Source: an uncultured Bacteroidota bacterium (GTDB lineage: Bacteria; Bacteroidota; Bacteroidia; B-17B0; Aurantibacillaceae). From it: 8,839 nucleotides of DNA. The notes under the pieces were generated by a model, which was not told where the DNA came from, ran no database searches, and saw nothing but the letters and a program-made list of their open reading frames with translations. Location: assembly GCA_937868675.1 (NCBI GenBank), contig CALMNJ010000311.1, positions 1 through 8,839 of the forward strand, written 5' to 3'. Both the position numbers and the translations under genes were made by a program. Below are positions 1 to 7,482 of the stretch, one piece after another. Position 1 is the first letter of the stretch, and each line of letters starts with the position of its first letter.

Positions 1-1867
1 ATCCACCCGGCTTGGAGAAAACTGTATATATAACCTTGTTATTGCTTCCAACCGAGGCTTTTGACGGATCGAACATTCTGCCTTCAGTTACTGTGCCGCC
101 ATTGCCTGACCAGGAACCATCAGGGTTTTGAGCAAAGCTCATAAGGTTAAACGGTGGATCGCCGCTGCAAAGCGAAACTGTTTGTGAGGAGGCCAGTGCT
201 GCCGAAATAAACTTTTCGACACTGCTGGTGGCCTGCGCATAGCCAATGCATGGCCCTGAAGTAACAGTATAGGATACAATGTTTTTTCCAATGTCAGCCA
301 ATGACGGACTAAATAATCCTTCTGAATTTATGGCTATGCCGTAACCCGAAAACACACCGCCTAAGGGTGTTGCCTTGAGTTTAACCGGTTCCTCTTTGCT
401 GCAGAAAGGTCCAGCCGGATCAATGGCAGGTGTGGCCAGTGAAAAAACTTTTACAGCCAGTGTGCTTTGATCAGGGCAAAGCCCGCTTGGCAAGGAAGAG
501 GTACTGTAAGTGAGGATGTGAACCCCGGCTCCGGCTGCCGCAGGCAAAAAGTTGGCGCCGCTTACTCCGGGTCCGCCCCATGTTCCCAGGGTGTTGAATG
601 GCAGCAGAGAAAGATCTACCGTCGGAGAGGTGGCACAAAGGTCAGGGATTCCACTAATGATGGTGGATGTAATAAACGCTTCAACATTGATGTTCCGTGA
701 ATGCGTTGCCGAACAGGTTGGAGTACCCGTAATGTATTGAACCGGATTAACGCCCACAGCACTTTTGTTTGGATTAAAAATGCCCGAGCTGCTAATATAT
801 GGAGTGCTCACCCAGGTTCCGGAGTTGGCAGGAGTTACTTGCAACTGAATGGTTCCGTCAGCGGTACAATAGGGGCCCTGAGCAGGAATATTGGGAACAG
901 GTGGATTCAGCACAGAAATGGTTAAGCTTTTGCTGTCGGGACAAATTAATGGGTTAGGTACGGAATGAGTGTTATAATTTACCGTATAAATACCCGTGGC
1001 CAAACCTGTAGGACTAAATGAATAACCTCCGTTGGCAGCACTCACAACATTACTGCCCGTCCACGAACCAGTTACCGTGTTTTGTACAATGTTCATCAGA
1101 TTCACCACACTGAAATGTGAACACAGATGTCCGACTGTTCCGGTAAGTGTTGCGGGTACAAACTGTGATACCTGGAATGTTGCCGTGGATGATGCGTCGC
1201 AGGTGCCAATGCCAACGGAATAAAGCACACTGTTTGTAACCGCACACAGGCTGGGAATTTGAATGCCATTTATTGAAACTCCCGGACACAGATTCCATGT
1301 TCCACCCGAAGGCGAAGCAGACAGCGCAACGGTTGGATGTGTATTGCACACCTCTGCAATAGGGTTAATGGTTGGGATAGGGGGATTGAATACCTGTACC
1401 GTAATCACAGTTGAAGCGGGGCACACCGTGGCGTAAGGTGGTGCAGGTGTTGACCAGGTATTGTACATAAGGCTGTATGTACCTGACGACAAGCCGCCCG
1501 GATTAAAGTAGTTGCTGTTTACATAGGGACCTCCGCTCCAGACACCCGCAGTGCCATTTATTACAATGTTCATCAGATTGATGGGTGCATCGCGTTCGCA
1601 GGTAAGTGTAATGCTATTAGATAGCGCTGCAGTATTGAATTGCGCAACGTGCACGGTATCCGTATTACTTACAATACATTTGCCGGCGCTTACCGAGTAC
1701 TTCACCAGATTCGGACCACCAATATTGGCTGCCGAAGGTGTGAAAAGTCCGGCCTGTGTAACGGCATTGCTGCCAATTGCTGTCCAGGTTCCGCCTCCGG
1801 GCGACGCGCTAAGCGTAACAGCCGGAGAGGTGTTACACATGCGCTGCGGCATGGTGAGTGTTGGCGT
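1..1867 (-). repeat. Tandem array of alternating ~80-residue modules in paralog 3
   Basis: Residues about 383-1004 consist of diverged modules of two alternating kinds. One kind starts with a cysteine, has a GGTW or GGVF-like turn, an L/F-x-P step and a Y-S/T...G-x-C segment, and ends in a strand such as VEAFI or VEKFI. The other kind has W-x-G...F-x-P...G...Y-x-T...CPD and usually ends in V-x-NPPVP or a variant. Leading cysteines are 75-85 residues apart. Repetition is at protein level only; the DNA copies have diverged well beyond simple sequence repeats. The array runs off the window edge. Confidence 0.85.
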
Positions 1868-3013
1868 GAGCGGGTTATTGATGGTAACCGCCATACTTTG
1901 AGTTGCCGAGCAAGCAAGGGCAGTGGGCGTAACGGTTACACTATATCCGATGGTAGCCATGGTTACCGAAGGTGCCAACAGGGGAGGACTGATGCTGGTG
2001 GCCTGTGCAAAAGGCGTGGCAATTCCACCATTTGTAAGGGGTGTCCAGATATAGTTGAACTGACCAGGAGTGCTTGTACCTTGTATTACAGCAGCCACGT
2101 TAAAACTTCCGCCCTGGCAAATGGTAGTAGTTGTGGGATTCACTGAAAATGTTGGGTAAGGCACAACCTGCACCGAAACAATGGCAGTACCCGGACAGTT
2201 GCCATTATTGGCAACAACCGTGTAATTACCATTTAGGCTTGGCGAAGCATTGGCAAGGATAAAATAAGGCGAGGTGTTGGTAAATGAGTTTGGCCCGGTC
2301 CAGCTGTAGGTTATCCCCGAAGTGGCATTGGCAACTGCGCTAAAGGTAAGCGTTTGCCCGGCACACACCGGCGAGTTTACAGTAGCAGTAACCGACACTA
2401 CACCCGAATTAGGAGGGATAGGCCCGATGTAAATATTATAGTCCTCGGTTTCACCATAGGTTTGCTGGCCACAGGGCGGAATGTTGGGGCCAGTTGTTGC
2501 AAACGAACACCTTATACGCATCCGGTAAGTACCAGGCGGAATATTTGCTGGAACATTCATCACAAGGGTAGTAAAGGTTCCGGCAGCAGGTACTGTATTG
2601 CTTCCGCACATGTACTCTGACGGGGTACTAAAAATGTTGTCCTGATTCCAATCAACAAAAACTGCAAAGCCCTGTGAGTAAACACTGCCCGACTGAACGG
2701 CGATGCTTACGGTTTGTCCTGCATTTAGTTGCAGATAATGCTGACAGTAAAAACCATAATTGCCCGGATTACCGTTGCAACCCGAATTACAATTGTTGAT
2801 GTTAGTGTTTGCACCACTCGTTTGAACGCAGTTGATGAAGTCGTTGATAAAATTACCAGCAGTGTTCGACGGACCTGGCTGATTACACTGGCCGGAGCCA
2901 TAAGATACGGTACAGTATGGTGCAGCAACAGGATTAGGATTTTGCGCCACCAGTCTTATAGATAAAGCTAATGAAGTAAAAACGAGTATTTTAAAAAATA
3001 AACTCCTTTTCAA
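1..3013 (-). CDS. Large T9SS-type secreted repeat protein with GEVED and Ig-like modules (paralog 3, C-terminus outside window)
   Basis: The minus-strand frame is open for 1004 codons to the window edge; I translated it throughout and met no stop. The start is TTG at 3013-3011: a stop lies in frame at 3028-3026 and no ATG occurs before the signal peptide (MKRSLFFKIL..., hydrophobic core, cleavage probably near VAQ, residues 22-24). Next comes a cysteine-rich segment with a FVDWNQDN motif (about 117-124) and the YGETEDYNIY signature of GEVED domains (about 185-194). Two Ig-like modules follow (first cysteines 217 and 299), then alternating ~80-residue modules with leading cysteines at 393, 472, 556, 631, 716, 793, 871 and 949. 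The complete paralog at 3570-7436 predicts that about 280 residues are missing: two PKD-like domains and a CHU_C sorting domain. The role is inferred to be a surface or extracellular structural or adhesive protein; no ligand is evident. It overlaps the small gene upstream by 4 bases, suggesting translational coupling. Confidence 0.93.
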   Translation of the reverse strand, partial: MKRSLFFKILVFTSLALSIRLVAQNPNPVAAPYCTVSYGSGQCNQPGPSNTAGNFINDFINCVQTSGANTNINNCNSGCNGNPGNYGFYCQHYLQLNAGQTVSIAVQSGSVYSQGFAVFVDWNQDNIFSTPSEYMCGSNTVPAAGTFTTLVMNVPANIPPGTYRMRIRCSFATTGPNIPPCGQQTYGETEDYNIYIGPIPPNSGVVSVTATVNSPVCAGQTLTFSAVANATSGITYSWTGPNSFTNTSPYFILANASPSLNGNYTVVANNGNCPGTAIVSVQVVPYPTFSVNPTTTTICQGGSFNVAAVIQGTSTPGQFNYIWTPLTNGGIATPFAQATSISPPLLAPSVTMATIGYSVTVTPTALACSATQSMAVTINNPLTPTLTMPQRMCNTSPAVTLSASPGGGTWTAIGSNAVTQAGLFTPSAANIGGPNLVKYSVSAGKCIVSNTDTVHVAQFNTAALSNSITLTCERDAPINLMNIVINGTAGVWSGGPYVNSNYFNPGGLSSGTYSLMYNTWSTPAPPYATVCPASTVITVQVFNPPIPTINPIAEVCNTHPTVALSASPSGGTWNLCPGVSINGIQIPSLCAVTNSVLYSVGIGTCDASSTATFQVSQFVPATLTGTVGHLCSHFSVVNLMNIVQNTVTGSWTGSNVVSAANGGYSFSPTGLATGIYTVNYNTHSVPNPLICPDSKSLTISVLNPPVPNIPAQGPYCTADGTIQLQVTPANSGTWVSTPYISSSGIFNPNKSAVGVNPVQYITGTPTCSATHSRNINVEAFITSTIISGIPDLCATSPTVDLSLLPFNTLGTWGGPGVSGANFLPAAAGAGVHILTYSTSSLPSGLCPDQSTLAVKVFSLATPAIDPAGPFCSKEEPVKLKATPLGGVFSGYGIAINSEGLFSPSLADIGKNIVSYTVTSGPCIGYAQATSSVEKFISAALASSQTVSLCSGDPPFNLMSFAQNPDGSWSGNGGTVTEGRMFDPSKASVGSNNKVIYTVFSKPGG
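3010..3013 (-). other. TTGA stop/start overlap between small gene and paralog 3
   Basis: On the minus strand TTGA contains the TTG start of paralog 3 (3013-3011) and the TGA stop of the small secreted protein (3012-3010). This is the TTG counterpart of the common ATGA overlap and is the expected layout for reinitiation-type translational coupling. No Shine-Dalgarno sequence is seen before the TTG. That the TTG is used is inferred from the in-frame stop five codons upstream and from the signal peptide starting immediately after it. Confidence 0.75.
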
Positions 3014-3417
3014 TGGTAATCCGGTTTATATAACAGTTTGTCGGCAGCCTTCAGAACAAGGGCGTCTTTAAAGCCTGGCAATTGGAGATAAACATCTTCG
3101 TGTGGCTTCCTGTTTGCTTCAAAACGGGTAATATCAATAATCTCTTCATTCAGCTCAATACCGGAACTGAATTGATTGCGTTGTACAAAAAAGGATTCTG
3201 TAAAATACCACAACTCTTTCAGATACAGATAACGGTTTTCTTCTTTGAATTTTGCAAGACCTTCGGCACCACCGTGACGGGTTGCCAGATATGGAGTGAA
3301 CATTTTTTCCCTTAAGGGGTTAATTTCCAGCGCCGAAACCTGACCGGAACTTTGCCCTGCAAAAAACAAGACAAACAATAAAATAATACAGGCGTATTTT
3401 CTCATGTCGCGCACCAT
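3010..3417 (-). CDS. Small secreted protein of unknown function
   Basis: This encodes 135 residues from the ATG at 3417, or 131 from a second ATG at 3405. The second start gives a cleaner signal peptide (MRKYACIILLFVLFFAG, then SSGQ) and leaves a leader of about 15 bases after the candidate promoter, so I favour it; the first would be almost leaderless. The single visible cysteine (residue 10) precedes the hydrophobic core, so this is not a lipoprotein. The mature part, about 110 residues, is charged and aromatic (ENRYLYLKELWYFTESFFV, then LPGFKD near the end) and has no repeats and no CHU_C sorting domain. It should reach the periplasm via Sec. I do not recognise a named family. Its composition, rich in Lys, Glu, Phe and Tyr, contrasts with the Ser/Thr/Asn/Val-rich giants on either side, and its stop overlaps the start of paralog 3. 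A partner role in export or assembly of that protein is possible but is only inference from position. Confidence 0.85.
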   Translation of the reverse strand: MVRDMRKYACIILLFVLFFAGQSSGQVSALEINPLREKMFTPYLATRHGGAEGLAKFKEENRYLYLKELWYFTESFFVQRNQFSSGIELNEEIIDITRFEANRKPHEDVYLQLPGFKDALVLKAADKLLYKPDYH

Positions 3418-3425
3418 TAGCTAAA

Positions 3426-3433
3426 CAAATATA
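3426..3433 (-). promoter_or_regulatory. Candidate Bacteroidota -7 promoter box (TATATTTG) for the small gene
   Basis: The minus strand reads TATATTTG, an exact match to the TAnnTTTG box recognised by the Bacteroidota primary sigma factor. Transcription would start around 3422-3418, just before the first ATG (3417) and about 15 bases before the second (3405). No convincing TTG/TTTG -33 element lies at the usual spacing, and the region is AT-rich, so chance matches are possible. If real, it would drive the small gene and, through the overlap, paralog 3. Confidence 0.45.
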
Positions 3434-3497
3434 ATATATAAACTCGGATAGTTTGTTTTGACTAAAGAACCTTTAGGACACATTCACTCAACAAACC

Positions 3498-3516
3498 CAT
3501 GTTTTTAATAAACATG
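3498..3516. repeat. Perfect 7-base inverted repeat in the intergenic spacer
   Basis: CATGTTT and AAACATG flank a five-base loop. It lies between the end of the 1288-residue protein gene and the small gene. There is no following T-tract on the minus strand, so it is a poor intrinsic terminator. It could be part of a termination or RNA-processing region, or a binding site about 65 bases upstream of the candidate -7 box. The AT-rich stem also makes chance plausible. Confidence 0.4.
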
Positions 3517-3538
3517 CCGGTTAATTGACAAAAGAATA

Positions 3539-3551
3539 ACCCCAATGGGGT
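3539..3551 (-). terminator. Weak terminator-like hairpin after the 1288-residue protein gene
   Basis: About 20 bases past the TAA stop the minus strand reads ACCCC-ATT-GGGGT, a 5-bp GC-rich stem with a 3-base loop, followed by TATTCTTTTG. The stem is short and the T-tract interrupted, so termination may be partial. Position and orientation fit the end of the large gene. Confidence 0.45.
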
Positions 3552-3569
3552 GTTACAAAAATGTACGGT

Positions 3570-6500
3570 TTAATGGCCAACCAGAATCACGCTGCCCATT
3601 TTGGAATGAATGCTTCCTGTTATATCGCGAATACTTGATTTAAACACATATGTTCCTGGTTCAAGAACATTTATACCCTTGTTGAGGTAAGTTCCATCCC
3701 AACCCTTGTTTACATCTCTTGTTGAATAAACAAGGTGTCCCCACCGGTCAAAAATCTGCATTTCAAAGCTCGAGAAATCCAGTCCATATGGCGAAAGAAC
3801 CGGACCAAACAAATCATTTAGCCCATCATCGTTTGGCGTAAAGGAGTTGGGGAAAAAGATATTGAAATCGTTTTTTACCGTAATGTTCTTGATTTTTACG
3901 GCCTTGCAACCATTAAAAGATGTGGCAGTTAACTTTACCGAATATGTTCCGATGGTGGCAAATTTAAGGAGGGGGGTTACATCGTTGCTTGGCATCATCG
4001 TTTGCACGCGCCACTCATATCGGTTATCACCAAGCACCGTGCTTTGATTTATTAGTTGTGTCTCCGGACTGGCTATGCTCAGTTCGGCTGGCTCAAATTC
4101 AAAATCAGCAACCGGTGACTGTTTTACAAGTATCGTACTGTCAAGTGTAGCCTGGGTTTTGCAGCCGTTGCCCGATGTATAATTGGCTGTAACAGTGTAA
4201 ACACCTGGCAAATGAAAGATATGTGAAATGGTATTACCGTTTAATTTTTGACTACCATCACCCAGATACCAATCGGTAACTCCACCAGCAGAATTGCCTC
4301 TGGGTTTCCCTTCCATAACAACTTCAAACGGTGTGCAGCCTGACGCATGTGGTGAAATCAAAACCAGATCAACCGTAGGGGTTTCGCTTACAGTAATATA
4401 AAAATCTGCCTGGTCTTTGCAGGCACCGGTTGGCAATGAGGCGGTAGAATACACCAGTTTGATCGGACTTCCTGTTGAAATACTGTTGGGGTTGAACATG
4501 CTTCCATTAACCCCGGGCCCGCTCCACTGGCCTGGGCTGTAATTTACAAAGGTGTTCAGATTCAAAGGCTCTTTACCCTGACAAACCGTGTAGGTTGGTG
4601 GTATTGCAAACGTGGCAGGAACAAAACCCTCAACCGTAAGGGTGGTTTGTGCAAAGGCAATACAGGGGCCCGACGAAATGCTGTAATTTACAATGTTACT
4701 ACCTACAAGGGCATTGGCCGGACTGAAAAGCCCTTCAATATTGATACCAACGTTGTTAAGTCCCATAAATATTCCGCCAACTGGCGACACTTCAATCTTA
4801 AACGGCTCTGAGTTATTGCATACAATTGGGTGGCTGCTGATAACAGGAACTGCCAGCGAAAAAACCTTTACGGTTAGTGTATTTTGATCGGGGCAAAGCC
4901 CGCTTGGAAGCGACGAAGTGCTGTAACTGATGACGTGAGTGCCAGAACCCGTGAGCGAAGGATTGAAATAACTGCCCTGAACACCATTTCCACTCCATAT
5001 TCCGGTTCCGCTCGTAGTAAGAGGTTGCAGGCTTACAGGCTGGCTATTGTCGCAAAGATTTTGTAACTGCTTGGTGATTGTGGCAGGCACAAAAGCTTCA
5101 ATGCTAATGAAAAAAGACTTATGAACCGAACAGGTTGGAGTACCTGTAACATACTCCACCATATTATTTCCAATGGCACACAGGGAGGGGGTTAAAATAC
5201 CCGCTGAGTTTACGTAGGAGAAACTTGTCCATGTACCCGAATTGGCTGGGGTAACACTGAGTTGAAATGGCGCGTCAACTGAGCAAAAAGGCCCCGCACT
5301 TGTAATGGAAGGAACAGGAGGATTCAATACGGAAACAGCAATGGTGCGGCTATCCGGACACATGGTAGGATTTGGTGAAGAGGTCGTTGTATAGGTGAGA
5401 ACATATGTTCCGGTTGGAAGACCGGTTGGACTGAAAAGGTATCCCCCCGAATTGTTTGACACATTAGGCCCATACCAGGTACCATTCACTGTGTTTTGGG
5501 CAATGTTCAGTAGGTTTACGTTCGGGCTTGTGACGCAAAGATTCGCGACAGAACCTGAAAGCGCAGCGGTATTGAATTTTGATACGACGAACGTGGCGCT
5601 AGATGATGCCGCGCAGGTTCCTATGCCGGCAGAGTAAACAACTGTATTTGTGCCAATACTGCAAAGACTCGGTGTTTGTATGCCACCCGAAGAAACTCCG
5701 GAAGACTGACTCCAGATGCCGCCAGATGGAGAAGCACTTAGAGCGACAGTAGGATTAATGCTGCAAACCGGGTTAATGGGAACAATTACAGGCACAGGTG
5801 GATTAAATACCTGAATATTCAGTACCGTTGACGAGGGACAGACATAAGACAAATTTAAAGCTGCCGTTGTAGGTGTTGAAACGGTATTATAGGTAGCAGT
5901 GTAAACGCCGGATGCGAGGCCGGTTGGAGTGAAGAACGCATTGCCTGAAATATAAGGTCCGCCTGACCACACGCCCGTAAGTGTATTCTGAACAATGTTC
6001 ATGAGGTTGATGGGAGCATCCTGCTCACAAACTAACGACAAGGTGCTGGTGAGTGCAGATGTATTGAACTTTGCCACACCAATCGTTCCCGAACTGTAGG
6101 CAATACAAGTGCTGAGAGAGATGGAATAGTTTACAATGTTTAAGCCGTTAAGTGCAAGCCCAGGGTTAAATAAACCACCAGGGGAAACGCCACCCCCTGC
6201 TGCCGACCAGGTGCCGCCTCCAGGTGTTGCACTCAGGCTTACCGCACCGGCAGTGTTACACATTGCAACAGGCAGGCTAAGTGTTGGGACTGGTGTATTG
6301 TACACAGTAACGGCTGTGGTATGAGAGGTTAAGCAGGTGAGTGCGCTGGGCCATACAAGTACACTGTAAACCGTTGTGGCAACGCTTACAGTTGGCGCAA
6401 GTGTAGGTGGCGAAATGGCAGTGGCCTGTGCGCTTGGGCTCGCTATACCAGCCGTAAGTGTTGGGGCCCAACCAAACAAATATGAAAAATTTCCCGGATT

Positions 6501-7436
6501 CTGAATTACAACACTGGCCGTTATACTACCTCCCTGACAAACTGTTGGTGAAGAAAGTGAGATTGAAAAGGTTGGATAGGGAACAACCTGAACCGAAACA
6601 GAAGCTACGCCCGGGCAACTGCCATTCGAGGCCACAACGTTATATGTTCCGTTTATGCTTGGTGTGGTATTGGCAAGCACAAAAGAGGAAGCTGTACTTG
6701 AAAAATTGTTTGGACCGGTCCAGGTGTAAGTAATACCCGATGTAGCCGAAGTAATGGCAGCGAAAGTAACTGATTGTCCAGCACAAACCGGTGAGTTGGC
6801 TGTGGCGGTTACGCTTACCACACCGGAGTTGGGTGGAATTGAGCCTACATAAATGTTATAATCTTCCGTTTCGCCATAGGTTAGTTGGCCACAGGGTGGA
6901 ATGTTTAGACCCGAAGTTGCATACGAACAACGAATTCTCATGCGGTATGTGCCGTTGGCGATGTTACTTGGAATACTAAAGGAAAGCGTAGTGAACGTGG
7001 CGGCTGCGGGAAATCCGTTGGTAGCAGCCACGAGTTCTGAAGGTAAGTTAAAAGTATTGTCCTGATTCCAGTCCACAAAAATCGCAAAACCCTGAGCATA
7101 GGTATTGCCTGACTGAAGAGTAACAGAAATGGTTTGCCCTGGATTTACGACTAGATAATGAGCACAATAAAACACATAATTACCCGGATTGCCATTGCAT
7201 CCGGAGTTACAGTTGTTGATATTTGTATTCGCCCCTGTAGTCTGAACACAATTAATAAAATCGTTTATAAAGTTGCCGCCTGTGTTTGAAGGGCCGGGTT
7301 GATTGCATTGTCCAGTAGCGTAAGAAACGGTACAGTAAGGTGCGGAGTTAGGGTTTCCGGTTTGAGCTTCGGTTTTTAGCCAAAGCAGACCCAGCAGTAA
7401 AAATATGTTTTTGGTAAAACGCAAGCGGCTTGTCAA
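3570..7436 (-). CDS. Large T9SS-type secreted protein: GEVED, Ig-like, eight-module array, PKD-like x2, CHU_C sorting domain (paralog 2)
   Basis: This is the only complete large gene, 1288 residues from TTG at 7436. A stop lies two codons upstream (7442-7440), so no ATG start exists; a second TTG at 7424 (residue 5) would give a tidier signal peptide, MRFTKNIFLLLGLLWLKTEAQ without the last residue being essential. Layout: signal peptide 1-24; cysteine-rich GEVED region to about 197 (FVDWNQDN, YGETEDYNIY); Ig-like modules led by C218 and C300; eight alternating modules led by C393, C470, C558, C634, C718, C795, C873 and C952; two PKD-like domains (C1034 with DWYLGDGS, then ADFEFEP...YEW to C1177); CHU_C domain 1191-1288. 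By family knowledge it is exported by Sec, then by the type IX system, and anchored at or released from the surface. An adhesive or structural role is inferred. No catalytic motif is seen. Confidence 0.95.
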   Translation of the reverse strand: MTSRLRFTKNIFLLLGLLWLKTEAQTGNPNSAPYCTVSYATGQCNQPGPSNTGGNFINDFINCVQTTGANTNINNCNSGCNGNPGNYVFYCAHYLVVNPGQTISVTLQSGNTYAQGFAIFVDWNQDNTFNLPSELVAATNGFPAAATFTTLSFSIPSNIANGTYRMRIRCSYATSGLNIPPCGQLTYGETEDYNIYVGSIPPNSGVVSVTATANSPVCAGQSVTFAAITSATSGITYTWTGPNNFSSTASSFVLANTTPSINGTYNVVASNGSCPGVASVSVQVVPYPTFSISLSSPTVCQGGSITASVVIQNPGNFSYLFGWAPTLTAGIASPSAQATAISPPTLAPTVSVATTVYSVLVWPSALTCLTSHTTAVTVYNTPVPTLSLPVAMCNTAGAVSLSATPGGGTWSAAGGGVSPGGLFNPGLALNGLNIVNYSISLSTCIAYSSGTIGVAKFNTSALTSTLSLVCEQDAPINLMNIVQNTLTGVWSGGPYISGNAFFTPTGLASGVYTATYNTVSTPTTAALNLSYVCPSSTVLNIQVFNPPVPVIVPINPVCSINPTVALSASPSGGIWSQSSGVSSGGIQTPSLCSIGTNTVVYSAGIGTCAASSSATFVVSKFNTAALSGSVANLCVTSPNVNLLNIAQNTVNGTWYGPNVSNNSGGYLFSPTGLPTGTYVLTYTTTSSPNPTMCPDSRTIAVSVLNPPVPSITSAGPFCSVDAPFQLSVTPANSGTWTSFSYVNSAGILTPSLCAIGNNMVEYVTGTPTCSVHKSFFISIEAFVPATITKQLQNLCDNSQPVSLQPLTTSGTGIWSGNGVQGSYFNPSLTGSGTHVISYSTSSLPSGLCPDQNTLTVKVFSLAVPVISSHPIVCNNSEPFKIEVSPVGGIFMGLNNVGINIEGLFSPANALVGSNIVNYSISSGPCIAFAQTTLTVEGFVPATFAIPPTYTVCQGKEPLNLNTFVNYSPGQWSGPGVNGSMFNPNSISTGSPIKLVYSTASLPTGACKDQADFYITVSETPTVDLVLISPHASGCTPFEVVMEGKPRGNSAGGVTDWYLGDGSQKLNGNTISHIFHLPGVYTVTANYTSGNGCKTQATLDSTILVKQSPVADFEFEPAELSIASPETQLINQSTVLGDNRYEWRVQTMMPSNDVTPLLKFATIGTYSVKLTATSFNGCKAVKIKNITVKNDFNIFFPNSFTPNDDGLNDLFGPVLSPYGLDFSSFEMQIFDRWGHLVYSTRDVNKGWDGTYLNKGINVLEPGTYVFKSSIRDITGSIHSKMGSVILVGH
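3573..3866 (-). other. CHU_C / gliding motility-associated C-terminal sorting domain of paralog 2
   Basis: Residues 1191-1288 carry the hallmarks of this domain: FFPNSFTPNDDGLND at the start, FEMQIFDRWGHLVY in the middle, KGWDGT, then EPGTYVF and a closing beta strand GSVILV. This is the type B signal of type IX secretion, expected to require a PorP/SprF-like partner encoded elsewhere. It defines the protein as an extracellular T9SS substrate. Confidence 0.93.
4356..6290 (-). repeat. Eight-module alternating array in paralog 2
   Basis: Residues about 383-1027 hold four pairs of modules. Leading cysteines are spaced 77, 88, 76, 84, 77, 78 and 79 residues apart. The first kind has a second cysteine in a ...S/G-T/P-C... 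segment and ends in VAKFN, VSKFN, IEAFV or VEGFV. The second kind has W-x-G...F-x-P...Y-x-T and a second cysteine in VCPSS, MCPDS, LCPDQ or ACKDQ, and its first two copies end in NPPVP. Two cysteines per module, one near each end, suggest an internal disulfide; this is inference. Confidence 0.85.
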
Positions 7437-7442
7437 ATGTTA

Positions 7443-7465
7443 GAATGGCGTTCAAAACGCTATTC
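7443..7465 (-). promoter_or_regulatory. Hairpin in the predicted 5' leader of paralog 2
   Basis: Ten-base arms (GAATAGCGTT and AACGCCATTC on the minus strand) with one mismatch flank a TTG loop. The hairpin starts about where transcription from the TAAATTTG box would begin and ends six bases before the first TTG start. There is no T-tract, so it is not an intrinsic terminator. A 5'-end stabilising stem-loop, or one that masks the first TTG and favours the TTG at 7424, are both possible. Confidence 0.5.
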
Positions 7466-7468
7466 TTA

Positions 7469-7476
7469 CAAATTTA
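7469..7476 (-). promoter_or_regulatory. Candidate Bacteroidota -7 promoter box (TAAATTTG) for paralog 2
   Basis: The minus strand reads TAAATTTG, an exact TAnnTTTG match, 33-40 bases before the TTG at 7436. Transcription would start at about 7465-7461. A clear -33 TTG is lacking; instead a GC-containing dyad covers that area. Position and strand fit an independent promoter for the 1288-residue protein gene. Confidence 0.5.
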
Positions 7477-7482
7477 ATGATT

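Noticed and set aside
1050..1349. Minus-strand 99-codon frame starting with ATG inside paralog 3
   Set aside because: It is out of frame with the continuous paralog coding sequence, which aligns module by module with the complete gene.
1551..2146. Two overlapping plus-strand open frames of 116 and 168 codons opposite paralog 3
   Set aside because: The minus strand here is a continuous repeat-protein frame. Its Ser/Thr/Val/Asn/Gly-rich codons leave few stops on the opposite strand. The plus-strand products look random, with no domain, signal peptide or start context.
1..3013. Possible broken gene or pseudogene, because no long ATG-initiated frame closes here
   Set aside because: Codon-by-codon reading from TTG 3013 to the window edge shows no stop and no frameshift. 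The gene simply continues past the edge.
3010..3417. Small protein as a lipoprotein
   Set aside because: Its only cysteine comes before the hydrophobic core rather than at the end of a lipobox.
3498..3516. Inverted repeat as a site for promoter inversion (phase variation)
   Set aside because: There is only one copy of the dyad, with a 5-base loop. Invertible promoters need two separated inverted copies flanking the promoter, and no second copy was seen.
1081..6005. Recurring ~20-base strings such as the one near 1084, 1563, 5500 and 5990 suggesting a repeat or CRISPR-like element
   Set aside because: They all encode the same position of the second-kind module (NLMNIVQN and variants). Spacing is irregular, identity is imperfect, and they lie in frame inside coding sequence.
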